A stretch of 8,279 nucleotides of DNA from JALZUE01 sp051251725 (GCA_051251725.1 JBPOFN010000078.1:1-8279), one strand, 5' to 3'; shown: positions 1-7,464, numbered from the stretch's first letter. Translations and numbers: made by a program. The notes: generated by a model from the letters alone, not told the origin.

Positions 1-176
1 CGCTCACGCTCTTCTGGAGCATTATCGATTTGTGCGAAGTCTTTTACGTCGCCACCAAAAGCTTTAGTTAATACTGCAGAAATAGCAGCTGTTAAAGTTG
101 TTTTACCGTGATCAACGTGTCCGATTGTACCAACGTTAACATGCGGTTTTAGACGTTCAAATTTTGCTTTAGCCAC
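1..176 (-). CDS. tufB: Elongation factor Tu, N-terminal part (cut by the window edge)
   Basis: EF-Tu is the GTPase that carries aminoacyl-tRNA to the ribosome. Only the first 58 codons are inside the window; the rest lies left of base 1. The translation begins V/M-AKAKFERLKPHVNVGTIGH and contains the G1 P-loop GHVDHGKT at residues 19-26, followed by TTLTAAISAVL and the start of the switch I region (DNAPEERER). The start codon is GTG at 174-176, as in E. coli tuf genes, with a TGAGG Shine-Dalgarno nine bases upstream. It lies 72 bases after tRNA-Thr(GGU) with no visible terminator between, so it is probably co-transcribed with the four tRNAs, as tufB is in E. coli. The symbol tufB rests on this tRNA linkage; the protein alone cannot distinguish tufA from tufB. 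Confidence 0.97.
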   Translation of the reverse strand, partial: MAKAKFERLKPHVNVGTIGHVDHGKTTLTAAISAVLTKAFGGDVKDFAQIDNAPEERE

Positions 177-185
177 TTTTAAATA

Positions 186-190
186 CCTCA
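186..190 (-). promoter_or_regulatory. Shine-Dalgarno sequence of tufB
   Basis: TGAGG on the minus strand, nine bases before the GTG codon at 174-176. It supports GTG as the true start: no in-frame ATG fits the conserved EF-Tu N-terminus. Confidence 0.75.
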
Positions 191-248
191 AGGTAATAAT
201 TTAAGAATAAAATATCATAAAGATACAAATGACAGAAAATCGATGAAA

Positions 249-324
249 TGGTGCTAATAGGCAGATTCGAACTGCCGACCTCACCCTTACCAAGGGTGCG
301 CTCTACCAACTGAGCTATATCAGC
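249..324 (-). tRNA. thrT: tRNA-Thr (anticodon GGU)
   Basis: A 76-base tRNA with encoded CCA. The acceptor arms GCTGATA and TATTAGC pair with one G-U. The anticodon stem CACCC/GGGTG encloses loop TTGGTAA, giving anticodon GGT (reads ACC and ACU). The T-loop is TTCGAAT. It is the last tRNA before tufB, the position of thrT in E. coli. The gene starts 15 bases after tRNA-Gly, so it is processed from a shared transcript. Confidence 0.97.
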
Positions 325-339
325 ACTACATACAAAGAT

Positions 340-413
340 TGGAGCGGACGGCGGGAATCGAACCCGCAGCTTTAGCTTGGAAGGCTAAGGTATTACCACT
401 ATACGACGTCCGC
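340..413 (-). tRNA. glyT: tRNA-Gly (anticodon UCC)
   Basis: A 74-base tRNA with encoded CCA. Acceptor arms are GCGGACG and CGTCCGC. Anticodon stem TTAGC/GCTAA encloses CTTCCAA, giving anticodon TCC (reads GGA and GGG). The T-stem GCGGG/CCCGC closes TTCGATT. Its place between tRNA-Tyr and tRNA-Thr matches glyT of E. coli. Confidence 0.97.
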
Positions 414-445
414 TTAGAATGTCTATCAGTCTATCTCTGCAAAAA

Positions 446-530
446 TGGTGGAGGGAGGTGGATTCGAACCACCGAAGGCGGAGCCGTCAGATTTACAGTC
501 TGATCCCTTTGGCCACTCGGGAACCCCTCC
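446..530 (-). tRNA. tyrU: tRNA-Tyr (anticodon GUA)
   Basis: An 85-base class II tRNA with encoded CCA and a long variable arm (CGGCTCCGCCTTC region). Anticodon stem CAGAC/ATCTG encloses TGTAAAT-type loop residues with anticodon GTA. Acceptor GGAGGGG pairs with TCCCTCC, the last pair being G-U. Length and order match tyrU of E. coli. Confidence 0.97.
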
Positions 531-554
531 ATTACTTTTTAAAGTAAGTACTAA

Positions 555-630
<76 letters not shown>

Positions 631-649
631 ACTACATTAAGTGCTGCGC

Positions 650-696
650 ATTCTATTGTAATGCATTTGTCCTTGCAATAGAAAAAAGAAAAAAAA
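650..696 (-). promoter_or_regulatory. Strong sigma70 promoter of the tRNA-tufB operon, with UP-like tracts
   Basis: On the minus strand there is a -35 TTGCAA (673-678), a 17-base spacer and a -10 TAGAAT (650-655). The discriminator that follows is GCGCAGC, the GC-rich type typical of stable-RNA promoters under stringent (ppGpp/DksA) control. T-tracts at 682-696 sit just upstream of the -35, where UP elements bind the RNA polymerase alpha subunit. The predicted start is near 642-643, about 12 bases before the first tRNA. Assignment is by motif only. Confidence 0.8.
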
Positions 697-750
697 CACA
701 TCTTTTTTATTGTTTGCCGTTTTTTTATGCAAATTACTGCTTTGTAGCGA

Positions 751-1470
751 TTAACTGTACTTTTTTAAACCGATGAAAACTAAATCATTAACAACAATAT
801 GGGGCGTCCTAAGTAAGCTACTTATGTGATCAGCGTTGCCTCCTGTCAGTATAGTTTTCTCGACCTGCATGCCGTTTAATAGTGCTTGTTCTTGTGCTTG
901 TAGAATTAAGCCAATCGTTGCTGCCCAGCAGGCATGATTAACATTATCGGAGGTGTTTTTACCAAACGTCAGGTTCGGTTTACTCAGTTCTGCTTTAACT
1001 TTGCTGGTATTATTAAGTACGCTATTAAACATCAATTCAAAACCCGGTAATATCCAGCCACCTTGATGCTGCCCATCAGCGCTTATTAAATCAATTGTTG
1101 TCGCGGTCCCAGCATCAACTATTAAGCAATTGCGATTCGGAAATAAAGACTGACTAGCAACTAACACCAACCAGCGATCTACACCTAATTGGCTTGGCTT
1201 TTCATAACCTGATTTAACGCCATGTAAACTATCGCTGCTTTGAATAATTTCGACCGAAATTTGCTGCTGGCTCGCCCATAGAGTTATCTGTTCACAGAGC
1301 ACCGCTTGATTCACCGAGGCAATAATTAATTTCTTTGCCTTGCCCCAATGCCGTTCAAACCAAGCATAATTAAGCTCAGTAATTGACGCACTAGTAATTT
1401 CTTTATTTTTTGGATTATTGCCAACAATATATTTAAGCCGGCTATTGCCAATATCAACAAGATATATCAT
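751..1470 (-). CDS. coaX: Type III pantothenate kinase CoaX
   Basis: CoaX phosphorylates pantothenate with ATP, the first step of coenzyme A synthesis, in the cytosol. The 239-residue protein belongs to the ASKHA fold. The phosphate-binding motif DIGNSRLK is at residues 6-13, GVDRW (pantothenate-site motif) at 96-100, DAGTATTID at 119-127, GGWILPG at 137-143 and TGGNA at 209-213. It is slightly shorter than the usual 245-260 residues but no motif is missing. Its ATG overlaps the TGA of birA by four bases (ATGA), so translation is probably coupled; no good Shine-Dalgarno is visible. Unlike the E. coli type I enzyme CoaA at the equivalent locus, this family is normally not inhibited by CoA and needs a monovalent cation (family knowledge). 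No convincing terminator follows, only AT-only symmetry around 690-715. Confidence 0.95.
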   Translation of the reverse strand: MIYLVDIGNSRLKYIVGNNPKNKEITSASITELNYAWFERHWGKAKKLIIASVNQAVLCEQITLWASQQQISVEIIQSSDSLHGVKSGYEKPSQLGVDRWLVLVASQSLFPNRNCLIVDAGTATTIDLISADGQHQGGWILPGFELMFNSVLNNTSKVKAELSKPNLTFGKNTSDNVNHACWAATIGLILQAQEQALLNGMQVEKTILTGGNADHISSLLRTPHIVVNDLVFIGLKKYS

Positions 1471-2441
1471 TGTGCTGGCCGTAAACTAACTTCACCGCCA
1501 TATACCGGCGATGTTACCCCATCGATTTCCATCAATAATGCTCCTTGGCCATCAACACCTCGGCAGATACCAAAGGTTTGTTTACTACCAGTAATTATTT
1601 TAATTGGCTGATTAAAATAAATATCATGTTGATGCCATAAATCTAACATCCCGCTTAAGCCAGATCTTTGCTGCTGTAAAAATCGCACATTTAAATGTTT
1701 GCTTAAGCTGGCAACAATTTGATTTCGATCAACCACAACATCGGTGATCTCACTTAAATCACTCCAGGGCTGATCAACTAATTTAGCACTATTTTCAGGC
1801 ATCGCGAGATTAATCCCTATGCCGATCACACAGTGGCAAGCTTCAAGCGGCTGACCTTCTAAATCAATTAAGATACCTGCTAATTTTTTGTTATTAAGAT
1901 AGACATCGTTTGGCCATTTTAACTGAACATCGTGATGATAAAGTTCTTTAATGGTATCAAAGACTGCAATAGCTGCGACGATACTTAACCCCATTGCCGC
2001 AGACATGCCTTGCTCTAAAAAGCGGTATTGTGAGAAGTAAATATTACTGGCAAATGGTGAGATCCATTGACGCCCTCTTCTACCTCGGCCAGCATGTTGA
2101 AATTCTGTAATACAGATTTGTCGGTCACTAATATGATGCGGCACTTTTCGTAATAAATGACTATTAGTTGAGTCCAGATCATGAAATATTTCAATTACTG
2201 GAACCTGCTCACCCGCCAGATAAGCAATAATTTTGTCTTTCTCAAATAAATTAAGCGCTTGGGATAAACAATAACCTTTGCCGGTCACTCGAAAAATATC
2301 TAGCCCCATTTCTGTCAACGCTTGAATATGTTTTGAGATTGCCGCCCGAGAAATCCCTAATTCGTTACCTAGCTGTTCTCCTGAGCAAAAATCGCCAGAA
2401 GCTAACTGCTCGATAATTCGTGTACGGGTATTATTCGACAT
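1467..2441 (-). CDS. birA: BirA: biotin-protein ligase and biotin operon repressor
   Basis: BirA makes biotinyl-5'-AMP and transfers biotin to the BCCP subunit of acetyl-CoA carboxylase; with bound biotinyl-AMP it also represses bio genes. The 324-residue protein has all three domains: a winged helix-turn-helix at about 5-60 (GEQLGNELGISRAAISKHIQ), the ligase core with GRGRRGRQW at 118-126 and KWPND at 175-179 followed by NNKKLAGIL (Lys186 region, the expected catalytic lysine), and a small C-terminal SH3-like domain from about 275. The intact N-terminal domain argues for a working repressor as well as a ligase. The ATG overlaps the end of murB by 11 bases and has a GAGG Shine-Dalgarno nine bases upstream; the stop overlaps coaX by four bases. 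Confidence 0.96.
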   Translation of the reverse strand: MSNNTRTRIIEQLASGDFCSGEQLGNELGISRAAISKHIQALTEMGLDIFRVTGKGYCLSQALNLFEKDKIIAYLAGEQVPVIEIFHDLDSTNSHLLRKVPHHISDRQICITEFQHAGRGRRGRQWISPFASNIYFSQYRFLEQGMSAAMGLSIVAAIAVFDTIKELYHHDVQLKWPNDVYLNNKKLAGILIDLEGQPLEACHCVIGIGINLAMPENSAKLVDQPWSDLSEITDVVVDRNQIVASLSKHLNVRFLQQQRSGLSGMLDLWHQHDIYFNQPIKIITGSKQTFGICRGVDGQGALLMEIDGVTSPVYGGEVSLRPAQ

Positions 2442-3480
2442 TATTTAATACCTCAACAGCATTACATTCACCCAAAGCATTAACAAAACGTACTTCTGGC
2501 TCAAGCATAATTTCGAATGTCTCCATGACCTTATTTTGTATTAACTTTGCTAATGCCACTATGTCTTGGCCATTACCGCCATCGTGATTAACAATCACTA
2601 AAGCTTGATGCTGATGAACGCTAACTTTACCTAAAGTGTGACCTTTTAATCCGGCTTGCTCAATTAACCAGCCAGCGGCCAATTTAAATTGATTATCCGC
2701 TTGGCGATAAGCCGGTATTTTTTGATATTGTTTTAATAGCGTTTGAAATTTATTTTCTGCGACGATAGGGTTTTTAAAAAAGCTCCCAGCATTGGGTAAT
2801 TGTTTTGGATCAGGTAATTTACTGGTTCGAATCGCAATTACTTGCTCGAAAATAGCTTGCGCTGTTACCGGTAAAGGTAAATCAGCTAAACCTTGATAGC
2901 TAAGCTCAGGTTGCCATGTTTTCGGTAGTTTAAAACTTACTTTGGTGATCATGCCTTTATTTTTTAATTTCTTCTTAAAAATACTTTCACGATAGCTAAA
3001 TTGGCATTGCTGATTCGATAAGACTTCAATTACTTGGCTGTCAAAATCATACCAGTACACCTGATGACAAAATTTTGCAAGCTCTACGCCATAAGCGCCT
3101 ATGTTTTGCACTGGCGCGGCACCGACACTACCGGGAATCAACGCTAAATTTTCAAAACCATAAATCCCTCTTGCAAGGCAAGTCTCAACTAGCTGATGCC
3201 AGTTTTCTCCGGCTCCTGCTTCAACAATATAGTCTTGTTCAGTTTCTTGAAAACTTATGCCTTTGATCGCAGACTTAATAATGCATTGCACACACGGCTC
3301 AACAAAAAGTGTATTACTACCTTCGCCAAGTAAATAAAAGTGTTGTAGGCTAATTGCTATGGCAATATCGCCAGTTAATAAACCTAAGTCTTGTTCAGTA
3401 TTAATGGTGATAAAGCGTTCAGCACTAGCTTTAGCACTAAAGGTGTTAAGCGGTTGTAATGAGATATTTTGGTTATTCAT
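2431..3480 (-). CDS. murB: UDP-N-acetylenolpyruvoylglucosamine reductase MurB
   Basis: MurB is the FAD-dependent, NADPH-using enzyme that reduces UDP-GlcNAc-enolpyruvate to UDP-MurNAc, the second committed step of peptidoglycan synthesis, in the cytosol. The 349-residue product has the FAD-binding domain (about 17-185; LGEGSNTLF at 51-59, IPGSVGAAPVQNIGAYG at 115-131) and the MurB C-terminal domain (about 205-332). Catalytic signatures are YRE at 163-165, the serine of NAGSFFKNP (Ser233) and the glutamate of LEPEVRF (about Glu329). The Tyr-containing insert places it with type I MurB, as in E. coli. The start gives the expected LQPLNTF N-terminus, although the Shine-Dalgarno is weak (GAAAG region). 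It starts 42 bases after the export kinase gene with no clear terminator or promoter between. Confidence 0.96.
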   Translation of the reverse strand: MNNQNISLQPLNTFSAKASAERFITINTEQDLGLLTGDIAIAISLQHFYLLGEGSNTLFVEPCVQCIIKSAIKGISFQETEQDYIVEAGAGENWHQLVETCLARGIYGFENLALIPGSVGAAPVQNIGAYGVELAKFCHQVYWYDFDSQVIEVLSNQQCQFSYRESIFKKKLKNKGMITKVSFKLPKTWQPELSYQGLADLPLPVTAQAIFEQVIAIRTSKLPDPKQLPNAGSFFKNPIVAENKFQTLLKQYQKIPAYRQADNQFKLAAGWLIEQAGLKGHTLGKVSVHQHQALVIVNHDGGNGQDIVALAKLIQNKVMETFEIMLEPEVRFVNALGECNAVEVLNNVE

Positions 3481-3502
3481 AAATTCTTTCAGCTGCAGCG
3501 AA

Positions 3503-3525
3503 TAACTCTATAGCGAGCAGAGTTA
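3503..3525 (-). repeat. Short inverted repeat between the export kinase gene and murB
   Basis: The arms TAACTCT and AGAGTTA are perfectly complementary over 7 bp with a 9-base loop, and include the kinase stop codon. Neither strand has a T-run after it, so it is not a normal intrinsic terminator. It could be an attenuation or RNA-processing hairpin, or chance. Confidence 0.4.
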
Positions 3526-5679
3526 CCCTTGACGTCGTGAGGGTAGTTTAATGATGTTTGCCATGTCGTTATAGTATTTATTTTGATATTTAGTAGTATC
3601 AATATTTTCACTATGATTAACAACAATTCCAGCAAGTGGTGCATTGACTTGTTTTAGCAAGCGAATACCCGATGAGATTTGCTCACGTTTAGTTTTACCG
3701 CCATGGACAATATAAATAACGCTATCAACTAACTTAGAAACGATAACAGCATCACTAACCGCATTGACCGGTGGCGTTTCAATAATAATGCGATCATAAA
3801 AATTACCAAAAACTTTAATCAACATATTAAAGCGTTTCATCGATAAAAACGCTAACGGATTTGAGGGTGTGATACCTGAGGTTAGCATATCAAGTTTCAT
3901 GTTTTCATCACGGACAATACACTCATCAATTTGATGGGTTTTAGCTAACAAATTGGATAAACCTGGCCGGTTAGGATCTAAACCTAAATTCTTAGCGATG
4001 GTGGGATGCCTTAAATCACCTTCAATAAGTAACACTTTTTCCATTTCGCTAAATGACCTTGCGAGCTCTAACGCAACGGTCGATTTACCCTCGCCTGGTT
4101 CAGACGAAGTAACGGCAATTATTTTCGGTGGTTTATTGTCTTGGCTAAATAACAAAGCAGTTCGTAATGTTCTGATCGCTTCGACAAAGCGATTGTCTAC
4201 TTTAGCATTATCTTCACGGCGACTTTGTCTTATCCGCGGCAACACAGCTAATACTTGTGCTTCAGAAAAATTATCTAATTTACGGCGCGAGTCTAAAGTG
4301 TCGACCATAAGTTCGCGCATAATGATAACAGCACAAATAAAGATACCAGAAATGATCATAACCACTATCGTCAATACGGTTTTATTCGGTTTAAAGGGCC
4401 CTTTGGCAGCTAACGCTTTATCAATAAACCTGACATAAAAATCTGAGCGATAATTACCCATCGCATCGGCAGCTTTCAGGCGAATTAAATAGGTACTGTA
4501 AAGTTCTTTGTTTGTTTCTACTTCCCGTAATAACTGCGAAAACTTATTGTCCAAACGGCTTAACCGTAGGAAGTCTTGTTTAGCATTTGTTAATCTTTCT
4601 TGTGTACCATTCGCTCTAGCAATAGCTTCTAAGTATTCTTTTTGAATTGAGAAGATAATGTCATTTATTTGTTCACCAATTCTAGCTTGAATCGTTTCAT
4701 ATTCGGCTTCAGCCGCGATTCTTTTCGGATGTTTAGGACCATATCTTTTAACGATCTCAGAAACTTTTCGCTCTACTTTTTCTTCTTGTTCTTTGAGTTT
4801 GCTATACAAACTATTTTGATTAATCTCACTTAATTCAATTAAGTCTCGTAGCTGATTTTTATTCTTGTTGATGTAATCAACTGTGATACTTAAATCATCT
4901 TGTTTTTTACTGGCAATCAAAGCTTCTGACATTAATTCATTGAGCTCGGTTGACACTAAGCCGACCACGCCTTTGATATCAACAATTTGTTTTTCTTCGC
5001 GAAATTCTTGAAGTGCTTGCTCTGACGCTTCAAGCTTTTTGCCTAATTCTTCTAATTGATCAACTAACCACTGAGAAGTAGATTCTTGGGAAGCCGAATG
5101 CAACTCATCCTGATATTGCAAATAAGTAGCGCCGACATAATTCGCGACTTTGCTCGATAATTCAGGGTGATAAGAATAAAAACTTATTTTCACCAATTCA
5201 GTATTATTGATTGGTGTCACTGTTAAGCGCTTCTGAAAGGTGGCAATAGCCCCTTCGATTGAAATTGAAGTAAGTTTAGGTTTATTTAAAAACGCTCTTA
5301 CTGACTCTTTATATTTTTCTGAAATAAAATCAGGATTATTACGCAAGTCGAGTTTAGCAATAACTCGTTCGGCAAATTTTCTTGACCGTAAAAGCTCATA
5401 CTGAGTTTGAATCTGCTCTGTTGTCGCCGTTTTGTTTTCGTCAAAAGCATCGTTAATTGATAGCGCTTGATTCGGCTTATTGTTACCTATTTGTAAAACT
5501 GCAGTGGAAATATAGGATGGCTTTAACGTTGATAAATAAGCCGCGCAAATAAAGGTAAAAAATAAAGTAAAAAACACAATGATCCAACGACGGTTCCACA
5601 GTGGCGTAAAAATCTCTTTAATAGAGACTTCACTATGGTCCGGCTGAAAAATTGTAGTTTCACTATTTAGGGTATTCAA
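3523..5679 (-). CDS. Wzc/VpsO-like polysaccharide co-polymerase with BY-kinase domain
   Basis: This inner-membrane protein of the PCP-2a type is expected to control polymer length and export of an exopolysaccharide or capsule through tyrosine autophosphorylation. The 718 residues hold a Wzz domain (about 17-105) with TM1 at 32-50, a long periplasmic coiled-coil region (about 205-400), a GNVR-like segment near 370-430, a PFKPNK proline motif and TM2 at 435-454. The cytoplasmic kinase follows: EX2RX2R at 500-506, Walker A SSEPGEGKST at 525-534, Walker A' VLLIEGDLR at 549-557 and Walker B IIIETPP at 631-637. The C-terminal tyrosine cluster is small (Y698, Y702, Y703). Two family aspartates are replaced by Glu (E553, E634). 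The start is TTG at 5677-5679, overlapping the OPX stop as TTGA; the next Met is residue 407, so no ATG start is possible. No cognate phosphatase gene is in the window. Confidence 0.92.
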   Translation of the reverse strand: MNTLNSETTIFQPDHSEVSIKEIFTPLWNRRWIIVFFTLFFTFICAAYLSTLKPSYISTAVLQIGNNKPNQALSINDAFDENKTATTEQIQTQYELLRSRKFAERVIAKLDLRNNPDFISEKYKESVRAFLNKPKLTSISIEGAIATFQKRLTVTPINNTELVKISFYSYHPELSSKVANYVGATYLQYQDELHSASQESTSQWLVDQLEELGKKLEASEQALQEFREEKQIVDIKGVVGLVSTELNELMSEALIASKKQDDLSITVDYINKNKNQLRDLIELSEINQNSLYSKLKEQEEKVERKVSEIVKRYGPKHPKRIAAEAEYETIQARIGEQINDIIFSIQKEYLEAIARANGTQERLTNAKQDFLRLSRLDNKFSQLLREVETNKELYSTYLIRLKAADAMGNYRSDFYVRFIDKALAAKGPFKPNKTVLTIVVMIISGIFICAVIIMRELMVDTLDSRRKLDNFSEAQVLAVLPRIRQSRREDNAKVDNRFVEAIRTLRTALLFSQDNKPPKIIAVTSSEPGEGKSTVALELARSFSEMEKVLLIEGDLRHPTIAKNLGLDPNRPGLSNLLAKTHQIDECIVRDENMKLDMLTSGITPSNPLAFLSMKRFNMLIKVFGNFYDRIIIETPPVNAVSDAVIVSKLVDSVIYIVHGGKTKREQISSGIRLLKQVNAPLAGIVVNHSENIDTTKYQNKYYNDMANIIKLPSRRQG

Positions 5680-6218
5680 AAAAAGCTTTGTCCAATATTT
5701 ATAATATCATCAGGGAAAATTTCCGTTGATATTTGAGCGTCAATAAGCACCGTTTTGTTATCGACAATCCTTGTTATTTTCCAATCAGACTTTGATGCGC
5801 GACTGGCAAATCCACCCGATAAAGCAATCGCTTTATCCAAGGTAAGTCCTTCTTGAAATGGGTAACCACCAGGGCGATTTACCATACCATTAATATAAAA
5901 CGGCCGATAGTGAGTTATCGAAACATTTACTTGGGGGTCAATTAAATAGTCACCACGTAAGCCAGATTCAATAATAAGAGCAATCTCTTTACTGTTGCGA
6001 CCTATAACCTGTATGTCTCCGAGAAATGGAAAAGTGACAATACCTGATTTATTAATTCTGACGTTAACTTGTAAATCTTTTTCATCATAAACATCAATTA
6101 ATAATGTATCGCCCGGGCCTATTTTATAGTCCTCGGCATGGATATTAAAAGTGCTCAGAAATATATAACATAAAATTATTTTTGCTATTTTTTGATAGTG
6201 TTTAAAATTAAATAACAT
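5676..6218 (-). CDS. Short Wza/VpsN-like polysaccharide export (OPX) protein
   Basis: A periplasmic outer-membrane-associated export protein expected to link the Wzc-like co-polymerase with the outer-membrane exit. It is 180 residues long, about half of E. coli Wza. A hydrophobic signal segment at 11-28 ends in NIHA-ED, a type I cleavage site. Cys17 does not sit in a lipobox, so no lipoprotein is predicted. The polysaccharide-export domain spans about 29-102 (YKIGPGDTLLIDVYDEKDL) and one SLBB domain spans about 105-150 (YINGMVNRPGGYPF). The second SLBB repeat and the C-terminal membrane helix of Wza are absent, so it should not form its own outer-membrane pore; the beta-barrel gene upstream is the natural partner. 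Its ATG overlaps that gene by 11 bases with AGGA seven bases before, and its stop overlaps the kinase start. Confidence 0.9.
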   Translation of the reverse strand: MLFNFKHYQKIAKIILCYIFLSTFNIHAEDYKIGPGDTLLIDVYDEKDLQVNVRINKSGIVTFPFLGDIQVIGRNSKEIALIIESGLRGDYLIDPQVNVSITHYRPFYINGMVNRPGGYPFQEGLTLDKAIALSGGFASRASKSDWKITRIVDNKTVLIDAQISTEIFPDDIINIGQSFF

Positions 6219-7410
6219 AGCTAAATCCTAAAGAAATGGTGTTTTTCTGATAATTAGTTAACTCGTCAAATGCGTTCAAATCTTGATAGTTATAGGTTAG
6301 TGACGACGTCATATTTCTACTAAATTTATAATATAAAGTTAATGCGCTGTTGATCCCCTGATCGACCTCGTTTCCTGTTACTAAATAATTCTCAAGCTTG
6401 TCGAAACTAGACTGCAAGTACAGTTCAAGCCTATCAGTGTATTTATAACTAAAATTAAAACCGTATTTATCACGAATTAAATAGCTATTTTCAACCCGTC
6501 TATTTTCATCAACAGAGCGGATTGAAAAGGCGCTTAATTCAATCTGGTCTATCGGTGACCAGCGAAATTTCGCATCCCATTTGAAATCTGTTTTATTAGT
6601 TAAACTACCTTGCTCAAAGTTTATGTTAACTGCACCTAGCGAGAGGTCAAAATGAACAAATTCTGTTTTATGCCATTTAAAACCAAGCAGTAGCGAGCTT
6701 ACTTGTCGATCCTGTTGAACATTAAGATCATGACTAATATCTTCATAAGCTAGCTTTGATAACAAATATGTTTTACCACTCAAACGATACTGAAAATCAA
6801 ACTGTAAATAGTTCGCTGTTAAATTTAAACCGCCGGTCACTGTCAGACGATTTTTAAATTCGGTCTTTCTATTACCTATGGTTGAGAGCAATATTGCGTT
6901 TGAATCTTCATTACCGATTTGATGGGCAGCGTTGATAAAATATGAAGTACGATGGTCTCGAGTAAAGAGCTCATGAGCTTGCCCTTTGGAAATTCCAACA
7001 CCTCGGTCTAAATACAAATTAAACAGTGCGCCAGAGATAACCATACTTTGATTATGCGTGAGTTTATGATGATATTTTATAACGCCATAAGTGTCGGTGG
7101 AGTTATCTTCTGAATAGTTTTCAACTCGCCTGATTTTCCCCCATAAACCCATTTGCAACATTTGCTTGTCGTTATGAAGTTGTGACTTTAGGGTCGGTGA
7201 TAATTCATAAACACTTGTAGATTGTTTATTAACTTTATCAAATAGATGATTGTCAGTTTTTTTCACCTGAAAATTTAAGTTTAGCGTCGTTTGATCATCT
7301 CTATATTTTTCCATCGATGCATTTTGACGATCGATAAAATAACTTTTATCGTCTGCTTGCACAAAGAATGAAAGAAATAAAATAGCTAAGGTGTAACTGT
7401 GCTTTCTCAT
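6208..7410 (-). CDS. Outer-membrane beta-barrel protein of a polysaccharide export module (VpsM/Wzp-like)
   Basis: A 400-residue protein with a clear Sec signal peptide (residues 1-19, cleavage VQA-DD). After an N-terminal periplasmic stretch, the rest is a series of alternating polar/hydrophobic strands rich in Tyr, Phe and Asn (for example FDFQYRLSGKTYLLSKLAYE and NTISLGFSYVI), ending in a strand that resembles an outer-membrane beta-signal, although the last residue is Ile, not Phe/Trp. It has no recognised enzymatic motif. Position directly before the OPX and co-polymerase genes suggests it is the outer-membrane porin for polymer exit, like the PF10082-type barrels of exopolysaccharide clusters; this is inference from context and composition. 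It is the first gene of the operon. No Shine-Dalgarno is visible before the ATG; the leader is almost purely A/T. Confidence 0.75.
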   Translation of the reverse strand: MRKHSYTLAILFLSFFVQADDKSYFIDRQNASMEKYRDDQTTLNLNFQVKKTDNHLFDKVNKQSTSVYELSPTLKSQLHNDKQMLQMGLWGKIRRVENYSEDNSTDTYGVIKYHHKLTHNQSMVISGALFNLYLDRGVGISKGQAHELFTRDHRTSYFINAAHQIGNEDSNAILLSTIGNRKTEFKNRLTVTGGLNLTANYLQFDFQYRLSGKTYLLSKLAYEDISHDLNVQQDRQVSSLLLGFKWHKTEFVHFDLSLGAVNINFEQGSLTNKTDFKWDAKFRWSPIDQIELSAFSIRSVDENRRVENSYLIRDKYGFNFSYKYTDRLELYLQSSFDKLENYLVTGNEVDQGINSALTLYYKFSRNMTSSLTYNYQDLNAFDELTNYQKNTISLGFSYVI

Positions 7411-7433
7411 TATTATAATTATTATTTTTTGAG

Positions 7434-7464
7434 ATCATATTAACCTTTTTTTAACAATTCTCAA
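7434..7464 (-). promoter_or_regulatory. Candidate sigma70 promoter of the export operon
   Basis: On the minus strand TTGAGA (7459-7464) is followed by TAATAT (7437-7442) after 16 bases, or TATGAT (7434-7439) after 19 bases. A run of seven A residues fills the spacer. The resulting 5' leader would be about 20 bases, all A/T-rich. AT-rich DNA produces such matches easily, so this is tentative. Confidence 0.35.

Noticed and set aside
685..715. Intrinsic terminator of coaX formed by A-run and T-run
   Set aside because: The symmetry is A/T only without a GC stem; it overlaps tracts better explained as an UP element of the tRNA promoter.
3075..3266. Plus-strand 63-codon open frame inside murB
   Set aside because: It lies wholly within the conserved murB coding region on the opposite strand, has no family resemblance and no ribosome binding site; a shadow frame.
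3953..4438. Plus-strand 161-codon open frame opposite the kinase domain
   Set aside because: It is antisense to the conserved Walker A and Walker A' region of the co-polymerase and has low-complexity, unrecognisable translation; a shadow frame.
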